Shown: piece by piece, positions 27,571 to 32,946 of the stretch | How positions within the stretch are numbered: the first letter of the stretch is position 1 | Layout of the letters: every line of letters starts with the position of its first letter | IMG/VR virus record: IMGVR_UViG_3300047546_002017 | Span: 1 to 39,720 of that record | Origin: a virus | Strand: one strand, 5' to 3' | DNA length: 39,720 nucleotides | Made by a program: the position numbers and the translations under genes | Notes under the pieces: generated by a model | What the model saw: only the letters and a program-made list of their open reading frames with translations | The model's database searches: none | Told to the model about the DNA's origin: nothing

Positions 27571-27645
27571 GGAGCTATCGTCTATCGGTTAGGACATCAG
27601 GTTTTCATCCTGAGAAGCGGGGTTCGACTCCCCGTAGCTCTTCCA
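27571..27645 (+). tRNA. tRNA-Glu(TTC)
   Basis: Acceptor GGAGCTA/TAGCTCT, anticodon arm TCAGG-TTTTCAT-CCTGA, T-arm CGGGG/CCCCG, CCA. Confidence 0.92.
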
Positions 27646-27651
27646 AGCTAT

Positions 27652-27765
27652 GGAGACAGAAACTTATCACTTGTGTAAATCCTCCCTGAAAAGTAAGGTA
27701 ACAAAGATAAGCGGATAACGTGGACGGTGTATGGGTCTTAGCCTGTACATAGGCGGTCTCCACCA
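27652..27765 (+). ncRNA. tRNA-like RNA with acceptor stem and CCA but no T-arm
   Basis: GGAGAC(A) pairs with (G)GTCTCC, followed by A-CCA. The 114-base interior has CTTATC/GATAAG and CCT/AGG stems but no TTCGA loop or clear anticodon arm. Confidence 0.45.
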
Positions 27766-27769
27766 TTAT

Positions 27770-27854
27770 GGATGTGTAGGAAAACTGGTAACCCCAGGAG
27801 ACTGTAAATCTCCCGCCCCTGGCACTGTTGGTTCGACTCCAACCGCATCCACCA
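27770..27854 (+). tRNA. tRNA-Tyr(GTA)
   Basis: Acceptor GGATGTG/CGCATCC, anticodon arm GGAGA-CTGTAAA-TCTCC, long variable arm, T-arm TTGG/CCAA, CCA. Confidence 0.93.
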
Positions 27855-27866
27855 AATGTAAGATAG

Positions 27867-27950
27867 TTGCATTCGCGTCCTGCAGGTAAGTTTGCAACCG
27901 TAACATCACGGAAGGTTGGAAGCCGTGTAAGAAATACACACCAGAAATTT
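27867..27950 (+). ncRNA. two-hairpin spacer RNA
   Basis: GTTGCA/TGCAAC and CACGG/CCGTG hairpins between tRNA-Tyr and tRNA-Asp. No ORF. Confidence 0.35.
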
Positions 27951-27951
27951 T

Positions 27952-28026
27952 GGTCTCATAGTATATCGGTTAGTATAATGGCCTGTCACGCCGTAGGGAC
28001 GAGTTCGACTCTCGTTGAGACCGCCA
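27952..28026 (+). tRNA. tRNA-Asp(GTC), second copy
   Basis: Acceptor GGTCTCA/TGAGACC, discriminator G, anticodon arm ATGGC-CTGTCAC-GCCGT, CCA. Confidence 0.92.
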
Positions 28027-28031
28027 AGTTA

Positions 28032-28178
28032 GTGCTACATACTATCAATCGGGAGAGGCTTACCTAAAACACTAAGCAGGGCATCAACAGTAAAGACGGT
28101 TGTCTAGGATGCGTAGGCCGTAAGCATACGGTATGTTCAGGTGAGCTGTGTAGGTTCGAATCCTACTGTAGTACGCAA
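28032..28178 (+). tRNA. interrupted tRNA-like gene 1
   Basis: Acceptor GTGCTAC (28032-28038) with GTAGTAC (28168-28174) and T-arm GTAGG-TTCGAAT-CCTAC are intact; the end is GCAA, not CCA. The middle is ~100 bases too long, with hairpins GCTTA/TAAGC, GCATC/GATGC and CCGTA-AGCA-TACGG. Anticodon not assignable. Confidence 0.5.
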
Positions 28179-28184
28179 GTTTAT

Positions 28185-28339
28185 GCGGGGTCTCACATGG
28201 TGTGTCCAAAGGGAGTCATGACCCGGAGGAGAATGCGAAAATGAGTGACTTTATACAATAACAAACTGAGGGCTTCGCCGCCGTGTAGGTCACTGTGAGT
28301 ACATAGTTGTTCAGGGTTCGAATCCCTCGCCCTGCGCCA
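28185..28339 (+). tRNA. interrupted tRNA-like gene 2
   Basis: Acceptor GCGGGGT/GCCCTGC, T-loop TTCGAAT in AGGG/CCCT, discriminator G and CCA (28337-28339). The interior is ~80 bases longer than a tRNA and includes GTGAC/GTCAC pairing. Its CCA is also the first three bases of element E1. Confidence 0.5.
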
Positions 28340-28409
28340 TATAAAAACACCTTAAAATAAAACACAGGGAAACGTGCAGGGCCTGCCTGCTTAGGGTGTT
28401 TCTATATGG
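28337..28409 (+). repeat. long-stem spacer element E1
   Basis: CCATATA, A, AAACACCTTA on the left; TAGGGTGTTT, C, TATATGG on the right: 7 bp, A.C, 10 bp. Insert of 37 bases with hairpin GCAGG/CCTGC. Confidence 0.7.
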
Positions 28410-28413
28410 TAGA

Positions 28414-28510
28414 TGGTCGTTGTTAAAAATGGGTACTCAGAATATCCGTTCTCGAAAGGTGCAAATCCTGGTTAAGCATAGTGCCGAGTAACAAGAACAT
28501 TGACCAGCCA
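28414..28510 (+). ncRNA. tRNA-like RNA with CCA and internal T-arm-like hairpin
   Basis: TGGTCG pairs with the 3-prime (T)TGACCA, then G-CCA. TTGTT/AACAA extends the stem. The T-arm-like AGG-TGCAAAT-CCT sits in the middle rather than near the 3-prime end. Confidence 0.4.
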
Positions 28511-28585
28511 TATAAAAACGCATTGTATTAGCAGGGTCGCGAAGCCTGCTTTAAGTGTAGCTCCCGTCAGTGTGTTTCTATATGG
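28508..28585 (+). repeat. long-stem spacer element E2
   Basis: CCATATA, A, AAACGCATTG / CAGTGTGTTT, C, TATATGG. Same 7+1+10 plan as E1, with G.T pairs in place of Watson-Crick pairs at two positions. Insert hairpin AGCAGG/CCTGCT. Confidence 0.7.
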
Positions 28586-28736
28586 GATAGACGATAGTTT
28601 TGAGTCCCACCTAGCCTAGTGTAACGGCTGTTACATGACAACACCAGATGGCTATTCGTGGTCTGTTAAACTTGACTATTCGAGACAATCCAGCGAGTCC
28701 TCCCAGGAGGATAGTTGGGCTCCCGATCTTTTTAAT
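28586..28736 (+). ncRNA. structured spacer RNA
   Basis: D-arm-like GTGTAACGGCTGTTACA region and hairpin GAGTCC/GGGCTC followed by CCGATCTTTTT, which may terminate or pause transcription. No ORF. Confidence 0.35.
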
Positions 28737-28826
28737 GGTGCGGTCCCATAATGGTATTGGAGCGGATTGCTAATCCGTCGATCGGCGAAAGCCGGTTTCT
28801 GAGTTCGAGTCTCAGTCGCACCGCCA
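28737..28826 (+). tRNA. tRNA-Ser(GCT)
   Basis: Acceptor GGTGCGG/TCGCACC, anticodon arm GCGGA-TTGCTAA-TCCGT, long variable arm, discriminator G, CCA. Confidence 0.92.
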
Positions 28827-28842
28827 TTAACCTGGAATAGTT

Positions 28843-29217
28843 ATGAAAATCACAGAAGATCAGTTTAGATATGAGTGGTTCAGTGGCACCGGTAAAGGAG
28901 GCCAGCATCGTAACAAGCATCAAAACTGTTGCCGTTGCATACATGAACCCACGGGTATTAGTGCCAATGGTACTTCTAGCCGCAGTCGAGAAGATAACAA
29001 GCGTATGGCCTATGCGGTCTGTGTTTCGCGCATCCAGGCACATTTTCACAAAGACAAAGATCGTTTCCTTGCTGGAAACGAACGTATTAGAACATATCAC
29101 GAACCGGACAACCGTGTCGTGGATCACGCCAGCGGTGCCACAGATACCTACACCAACGTTGTTGACAAAGGTTTCATCGACGAAATGGTCGAAGCACGAG
29201 CCCGCGCCGTGAGATAA
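28843..29217 (+). CDS. GGQ-domain release-factor-like protein
   Basis: 124 residues. GTGKGGQHRNKHQNCCRC holds Gly19-Gly20-Gln21, the peptidyl-tRNA hydrolysis motif of class I release factors and of rescue factors such as ArfB. It has the catalytic domain alone, with no codon-recognition domain. The C-terminus is basic-helical (MVEARARAVR), as in rescue factors that probe the mRNA channel. It probably frees ribosomes stalled on cut messages during infection. Sits between tRNA-Ser and an aberrant tRNA. Confidence 0.86.
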   Translation: MKITEDQFRYEWFSGTGKGGQHRNKHQNCCRCIHEPTGISANGTSSRSREDNKRMAYAVCVSRIQAHFHKDKDRFLAGNERIRTYHEPDNRVVDHASGATDTYTNVVDKGFIDEMVEARARAVR

Positions 29218-29220
29218 GTT

Positions 29221-29316
29221 TTGCGCTGGTGTAATGGTAGCACAGGAAGTCCGAGACACAGAAGTGGAGTAGGCATCCAAAAGCCCGGATGTGGTTCGAT
29301 TCCACAACGCAATCAA
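29221..29316 (+). tRNA. interrupted tRNA-like gene 3
   Basis: TTGCG/CGCAA acceptor core, D-arm GGTGTAATGGTAGCAC, T-arm TGTGG-TTCGATT-CCACA. The anticodon region is ~20 bases longer (hairpins CAC/GTG, GGC/GCC) and the end is TCAA without CCA. Confidence 0.5.
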
Positions 29317-29322
29317 AGTTTT

Positions 29323-29403
29323 GCAGTAATGGATAGGGCAGGCGCCCGGAAACGAGCGTCCTATACTAGTTGCCGCGGTGGTTCAAGTCCACCGGCTGCA
29401 CCA
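29323..29403 (+). tRNA. aberrant tRNA-like gene
   Basis: GCAG/CTGC acceptor core, T-arm GGTGG-TTCAAGT-CCACC and CCA. The anticodon domain is an irregular hairpin AGGCGC/GCGTCCT with a ten-base loop. Isotype unclear. Confidence 0.5.
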
Positions 29404-29404
29404 A

Positions 29405-29601
29405 GTTTTGTAAGTGTTAGCAAGAGAAAGTCACGCTACTAAGGCTTCTTCGAAGGGCTGTGTAGTGTAAAGCAACGGGGGGCGCAAAACCCTGGCAAAA
29501 AATAGACACGTTGGACCGGTATCCCAAGTAACGAACGCTGACCCTGCCGGCTTTATATCAAGGGAAAAGGGTGGTGATGAGAGGCGCACCACAACTTACA
29601 A
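29405..29601 (+). ncRNA. structured RNA bounded by 8-bp stem
   Basis: TTGTAAGT (29405-29412) pairs with ACTTACAA (29594-29601). Inside: CACGCTAC/GTAGTGT and other short stems. No ORF or tRNA core found. Confidence 0.4.
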
Positions 29602-29606
29602 ATTCA

Positions 29607-30254
29607 TTAACTGTAGCGTCGAGCTACATCATCCCACTGTTGGGCATTGAGTGCTATGCTTAGAGCAACACGATCCTCAGTGAGATTTGCAATAGTATGA
29701 ATGGCACGTATTTCAAGACTGTGCCAGACCCTAGTAGGGCAAAGTGTTTCATAGACCTTGTCCAGGCCAGCAAAAGTTTTTAGGTAAAGACCTGTTTGGT
29801 GTTCCTTAAGTCTTAGCAAGGGATATCCTCGTTGTATATACCACTCTGTGGTAACCGCAGGACCGCCAGTTTTAATCATGTAGTTTAAAACATAGGCGCC
29901 ACGTGGTCCATCAACGTGTGGAGCACTGGTAGTGGCTTCGCCAGGAAACTTATGCTCAAACATCTGTATTCCAATGCGATGGTCATTGGGTACATCTTGG
30001 TGTATGTTTTCTTGAACCCACTGAGCTATGGCCTCAGTGGCATTGTATCTTTTATAAACTGCGCCCTTTAACGGAAGACCGTTGGCGTCAGTTAGTCGAC
30101 TATGATCGCCATAGATTGGAACAGGCTTTCCTTGCACACCAAGGGCCGAGCCAGCCATGGTAAGGTTATCGTCGCTTAGAATAGCGTCTAGACATTGTTG
30201 TTCTAGTTCAGCTGGTAGTTGAGGAATCTTATCGAATTGTTTGAAATAGTTCAT
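29607..30254 (-). CDS. 2-oxoglutarate/Fe(II) oxygenase-like protein
   Basis: 215 residues from ATG at 30254. PHVDG (His113, Asp115) is the H-x-D iron motif; a distal His (178 or 186, VWHSLEIRAIH) and Arg195 (EDRVALSI) would bind iron and 2-oxoglutarate on the second strand pair. Minus-strand late box TAAATA (30267-30262) gives a start two bases before the ATG. Substrate unknown; such phage enzymes may hydroxylate protein, nucleobase or small metabolites. First of four oxygenase-like genes in 6 kb. Confidence 0.75.
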   Translation of the reverse strand: MNYFKQFDKIPQLPAELEQQCLDAILSDDNLTMAGSALGVQGKPVPIYGDHSRLTDANGLPLKGAVYKRYNATEAIAQWVQENIHQDVPNDHRIGIQMFEHKFPGEATTSAPHVDGPRGAYVLNYMIKTGGPAVTTEWYIQRGYPLLRLKEHQTGLYLKTFAGLDKVYETLCPTRVWHSLEIRAIHTIANLTEDRVALSIALNAQQWDDVARRYS

Positions 30255-30272
30255 AGTAAGATATTTAGTTAT

Positions 30273-30350
30273 GCACTGGTACCAGAGAGGCTTAATGGCT
30301 CGGATTGCAAACCCGTTGATTCGTAGGTTCAAATCCTACCCAGTGCTCCA
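30273..30350 (+). tRNA. tRNA-Cys(GCA)
   Basis: Acceptor GCACTGG/CCAGTGC, discriminator T typical of Cys, anticodon loop TTGCAAA, T-arm GTAGG/CCTAC, CCA. Divergent from the oxygenase gene. Confidence 0.85.
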
Positions 30351-30384
30351 TTTTTTAAACATGTTATTAACAAAGGAGATTGAC

Positions 30385-30405
30385 ATGAAACGTGCGAAAC
30401 GTTAG
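30385..30405 (+). CDS. six-codon leader-like ORF
   Basis: ATG with strong ribosome site AAAGGAG, encoding MKRAKR and TAG. Hairpins CTAGACC/GGTCTAG (30413-30433) and ATTAAAT/ATTTAAT follow before tRNA-Lys. The Arg/Lys content near tRNA-Lys genes invites an attenuation idea, but no T tract is present. Confidence 0.4.
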   Translation: MKRAKR

Positions 30406-30467
30406 TGTCGCTCTAGACCCCGTATTGGTCTAGGGTTGGCACATTAAATCAAATTTAATACAACTAA

Positions 30468-30542
30468 CCCTAACTGGCGTAATGGTAACGTACAGGACTC
30501 TTAATCCTCGAGTTGAAGGTTCGAATCCTTCGTTAGGGACCA
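30468..30542 (+). tRNA. tRNA-Lys(CTT)
   Basis: Acceptor CCCTAAC/GTTAGGG, anticodon arm CAGGA-CTCTTAA-TCCTC, T-arm GAAGG/CCTTC, CCA. Confidence 0.92.
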
Positions 30543-30546
30543 ATAC

Positions 30547-30622
30547 GGGATTGTAGTGAAACGGTTATCACAGCAGACTTTTAATCTGCCAATTCTGGGT
30601 TCGAATCCCAGCAGTCCCACCA
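30547..30622 (+). tRNA. tRNA-Lys(TTT)
   Basis: Acceptor GGGATTG/CAGTCCC, anticodon arm with loop CTTTTAA, T-arm CTGGG/CCCAG, CCA. The CCA opens element E3. Confidence 0.93.
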
Positions 30623-30725
30623 TATGAAAACACATTGTGGCGAGTTTTACACTAGACTAGGAATACGGCAGTAGACTTAATAGTTGTAAACGGTAGCCTG
30701 GATCCAGCAGTGTGTTTCCATATGG
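30620..30725 (+). repeat. long-stem spacer element E3
   Basis: CCATATG, A, AAACACATTG / CAGTGTGTTT, C, CATATGG. The 70-base insert has no ORF. Confidence 0.72.
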
Positions 30726-30728
30726 TAG

Positions 30729-30875
30729 CTATATAAAAGGTAATTGACAGCGAACACAGGTGCAAGTGTACATAGCATCTAGTAACTGGAAGACCGTGAT
30801 GCCAAGTAGCAAGGAAAGGTTTTCGCGACCAACGCCGGGCTAGCAACAAAACAGTCGCAGTTATCTTCTATATGG
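30729..30875 (+). repeat. long-stem spacer element E4
   Basis: CTATATA, A, AAGGTAATTG / CAGTTATCTT, C, TATATGG. Stem bases differ from E1-E3 but pairing and the 7+1+10 plan hold, including the inner TTG/CAG end. Insert ~111 bases. Begins three bases after E3. Confidence 0.68.
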
Positions 30876-30878
30876 TAA

Positions 30879-30898
30879 GTGTTATCTGCAGATAACAC
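30879..30898. repeat. perfect 20-base palindrome
   Basis: GTGTTATCTGCAGATAACAC, three bases after E4. It would fold into a tight hairpin in RNA or be an operator in DNA. Confidence 0.6.
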
Positions 30899-30924
30899 CC
30901 ATACTGGGGAGTAATTAACCTCAG

Positions 30925-31023
30925 GAACTCGCGGTGATGGAATGGTAGACATAGGCCCGTTATGGGGCCGGTGGGAATAAACGCCACATGCAGGTTCGAG
31001 TCCTGCCTGCAATGAGTTCGCCA
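30925..31023 (+). tRNA. class II tRNA-like gene, Leu-type, anticodon unclear
   Basis: Acceptor GAACTCG/TGAGTTC, Leu-like D-arm (GGTGATGGAATGGTAGAC), long variable arm GTGG/CCAC, T-arm GCAGG-TTCGAGT-CCTGC, CCA. Anticodon stem GGCCC/GGGCC leaves an odd loop GTTATG, so the codon read cannot be set. CCA opens E5. Confidence 0.6.
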
Positions 31024-31177
31024 TATTGAAGTACATTGACGTTGTTTGACCTCTATGCGGCGTATACAACCGTGATAAGTCATTCAGTGCTTGCGAGGCC
31101 TGCGCTAGAGGATGGGAAGATTGTTACCTACCCCAAAAGCGTCTACACAATCTGTGGTTCAGTGTATTTCAATATGG
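31021..31177 (+). repeat. long-stem spacer element E5
   Basis: CCATATT, G, AAGTACATTG / CAGTGTATTT, C, AATATGG. The A.C step of the other copies is a G-C pair here. Insert ~121 bases with stems AGATTGT/ACAATCT and CCTCT/AGAGG. Its final GG starts tRNA-Met. Confidence 0.7.
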
Positions 31178-31251
31178 TTGAGTAGCATAGCGGCTAATGC
31201 ACCACCTTCATACGGTGTTTATCGTCGGTTCGAGTCCGACCTCAACTACCA
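31176..31251 (+). tRNA. tRNA-Met(CAT)
   Basis: Acceptor GGTTGAG/CTCAACT, anticodon CACC-TTCATAC-GGTG, T-arm GTCGG/CCGAC, CCA. Confidence 0.87.
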
Positions 31252-31279
31252 GTTTTTTATTTGAGACTTTTTAAAAGTG

Positions 31280-31285
31280 TAAATA
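31280..31285 (+). promoter_or_regulatory. late promoter TAAATA
   Basis: Lies ten bases before tRNA-Asn; can drive this tRNA and the two small genes after it. Confidence 0.6.
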
Positions 31286-31294
31286 CTTTTCTAT

Positions 31295-31370
31295 TCCCCG
31301 ATAGCTCAGTCGGTAGAGCAGCAGACTGTTAATCTGTTGGTCACACGTTCGAACCGTGTTCGGGGAGCCA
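31295..31370 (+). tRNA. tRNA-Asn(GTT), second copy
   Basis: Acceptor TCCCCGA/TCGGGGA, D-arm TAGCTCAGTCGGTAGAGC, anticodon CAGA-CTGTTAA-TCTG, CCA. The most bacterial-looking tRNA here, so perhaps a recent capture from a host. Confidence 0.95.
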
Positions 31371-31387
31371 AATATCAAGGAACAATC

Positions 31388-31522
31388 ATGGCCGCAAAAG
31401 GTTCGACAACACATACACCAGTTCACAAAAGGACTAGCCAGGGCGGAAGCCGCCCTAAGACCAGCTCAATGACTCGTACACAAAAAGCCAACTATAAAAA
31501 GTACAGAGGGCAAGGTCGATAA
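31388..31522 (+). CDS. small basic T4-like conserved protein
   Basis: 44 residues from ATG 31388, ribosome site AAGGA. MAAKGSTTHTPVHKRTSQGG, then RTQKANYKKYRGQGR is a tiny Lys/Arg/Thr-rich protein I recognise as conserved in cyanophage-like myoviruses. Probably binds nucleic acid. It shares a base with the next start. Confidence 0.78.
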   Translation: MAAKGSTTHTPVHKRTSQGGSRPKTSSMTRTQKANYKKYRGQGR

Positions 31523-31773
31523 TGGGCAAAGGTAGCAGTCCTAGACCGTTTAGTGTTAGCCAAGAGCAGTTTGGCAACAATTTTGATGCTATATTTAGAA
31601 AGAAAGACATGACCCCACGAGTAGAAGAAAACGCAGAAGACATTGGCCGTTGTGGCTGCGGTCGCAGTCCCACTGGTAAGTGTGTGGGGTGGCATGCCTT
31701 GCCCTTGCAAGAGTATGAGCAGAAGCTTGCTGACTGGAAACTTCTTCAAGAACAAGAACAACAAAAACAATAA
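31522..31773 (+). CDS. CDGSH-like small protein
   Basis: 83 residues. Opens MGKGSSPRPFSVSQEQFGNNFDAIF, also a myovirus-conserved start. CGCGRSPTGKCVGWH resembles the Cys3-His iron-sulfur CDGSH pattern (C-x-C-G-x-S...C-x-G-x-H), slightly short. C-terminal Gln/Glu helix. Could bind a [2Fe-2S] cluster or zinc. Confidence 0.78.
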   Translation: MGKGSSPRPFSVSQEQFGNNFDAIFRKKDMTPRVEENAEDIGRCGCGRSPTGKCVGWHALPLQEYEQKLADWKLLQEQEQQKQ

Positions 31774-31780
31774 CAAATTT

Positions 31781-31856
31781 GGGCCAGTAGCTCATCTGGG
31801 AGAGCGCCTCGTTTGCACCGAGGAGGTGGCGGGTTCGAGTCCTGTCTGGTCCACCA
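31781..31856 (+). tRNA. tRNA-Ala(TGC), second copy
   Basis: Acceptor GGGCCAG/CTGGTCC with G3.T70, anticodon arm CCTCG-TTTGCAC-CGAGG, CCA. More canonical than the copy at 24873. Confidence 0.93.
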
Positions 31857-31862
31857 AATAAC

Positions 31863-32462
31863 ATGGTAGTAGAAGATATTAACCTGTTCCCAATACTGGT
31901 ACGCAGAATACCAAACTTCTTGAGTCAAGAAGAATGTGACACCATTATCAAGCGCCAGGTTAAAACAAACTTTCATGAACACGGAGCCCTGGAAGGCGAT
32001 GCTAGTTCAACGTTTGACTTTAATGTTGGATCCGACAAGGTTTACGCTTTAGACCTCATTGATCAATATCTTCCTATTAATGGGCGTGTCTTTGACTCTA
32101 TAAATGACTATGTCAGAGACATAGGTGTTTCTCCAGTAAAGATTGATAACTCCTGGATAAACGTACAAGGGCCTGGTAGTCGTTTACATGATCACATGCA
32201 TCCTATCAGCGTGGTATCAGGAGCTCTTTATATCAAAGTTGACAGTGATAGTAGTAGTATAAACTTTCACAACCCAAATCCCTTTGTTGACATGTTTGAC
32301 GTCAAACGTTGGACTGTGCATACCTTTAAAACTTCTTACATACCTCCCACAACAGGAGATCTGTTATTGTTTCCAAGTTGGTTAAAGCATGGTTCCAATC
32401 AACCAAACCGTTCACAAGAACGTATAGTTCTAAGTTTTAATACTTCATATATTCCGGTGTAG
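31863..32462 (+). CDS. 2OG-Fe(II) oxygenase (TIGR02466-like)
   Basis: 199 residues. SWINVQGPGSRLHDHMHP (His109, His111/His113), SGALYIKV, GDLLLFPSWLKHG (His176) and ERIVLSFN (Arg187) match the phage/marine 2OG-Fe(II) oxygenase family I know as TIGR02466. Substrate unknown. The stop TAG is bases 8-10 of tRNA-Trp, a 10-base overlap like that at 26686. Confidence 0.85.
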   Translation: MVVEDINLFPILVRRIPNFLSQEECDTIIKRQVKTNFHEHGALEGDASSTFDFNVGSDKVYALDLIDQYLPINGRVFDSINDYVRDIGVSPVKIDNSWINVQGPGSRLHDHMHPISVVSGALYIKVDSDSSSINFHNPNPFVDMFDVKRWTVHTFKTSYIPPTTGDLLLFPSWLKHGSNQPNRSQERIVLSFNTSYIPV

Positions 32463-32526
32463 TATAATGGCAGTGCGGCGGTCTCCAAAACCGTTAGTGG
32501 GAGTTCGATTCTCTCCACCGGAGCCA
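32453..32526 (+). tRNA. tRNA-Trp(CCA)
   Basis: Acceptor TCCGGTG/CACCGGA, anticodon arm GCGGT-CTCCAAA-ACCGT, discriminator G, CCA. Confidence 0.93.
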
Positions 32527-32533
32527 TAACCAA

Positions 32534-32628
32534 GCCCCTATAGTTTAATGGTAAAACTCTCGGCTTATACCCGAGCGATGCCGCCAGATTAGCGGATGTT
32601 CCAGGTTCGAGTCCTGGTGGGGGTACCA
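32534..32628 (+). tRNA. tRNA-Ile(TAT) with long variable arm
   Basis: Acceptor GCCCCTA/TGGGGGT, anticodon arm CTCGG-CTTATAC-CCGAG, T-arm CCAGG/CCTGG, CCA. A ~25-base variable arm (CCGC/GCGG) is unexpected for Ile; TAT anticodons are rare in bacteria, which use modified CAT for ATA. Confidence 0.82.
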
Positions 32629-32686
32629 CTAACGCTTGGTCAAATTTTATTTTTTGCTCTATACATATATGTAGAAGGAGTAAAAA

Positions 32687-32896
32687 ATGACAGTCTCACG
32701 TTATACCTATCAACAAAGACCCAAGGCGCCCGAGCCTAGTCCGGAGCTGCCCCCTCCTCCTTCGCGCAGACTGCCAACTCCCTTAGAGCCACAGCATTAC
32801 CATCACCACCACCACTATTACTATTATTACCCTGTCACTGGGCAAACAGACTTTTATGACTACGGCGATTTAGAAGATTTGATTTACCCATGGTAA
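32687..32896 (+). CDS. His/Tyr/Pro-rich low-complexity protein
   Basis: 69 residues with ribosome site GAAGGAG. Pro-rich first half (PEPSPELPPPPSRR), then five His and five Tyr in a row, then an acidic aromatic tail. Could bind metal or act as a virion glue; no family recognised. A weak sigma70-like promoter (TTGGTC 32636, TATACA 32660, 18-base spacer) precedes it. Confidence 0.72.
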   Translation: MTVSRYTYQQRPKAPEPSPELPPPPSRRLPTPLEPQHYHHHHHYYYYYPVTGQTDFYDYGDLEDLIYPW

Positions 32897-32922
32897 AATA
32901 ATTTCCAAACTTTTTCTTCGAT

Positions 32923-32928
32923 TAAATA
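32923..32928 (+). promoter_or_regulatory. late promoter TAAATA
   Basis: Followed by AAGGAG (32936-32941) and ATG 32947 of the transporter. Confidence 0.68.
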
Positions 32929-32946
32929 TTACTTGAAGGAGAAAAT

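Noticed and set aside
30925-31023. Ochre-suppressor tRNA (TTA within the loop)
   Set aside because: The anticodon loop cannot be placed with seven bases and T33, so the TTA reading is not supported.
27237-31177. CRISPR array
   Set aside because: The repeated elements are unevenly spaced, keep pairing rather than identity, and lack regular spacers; no cas genes are present.
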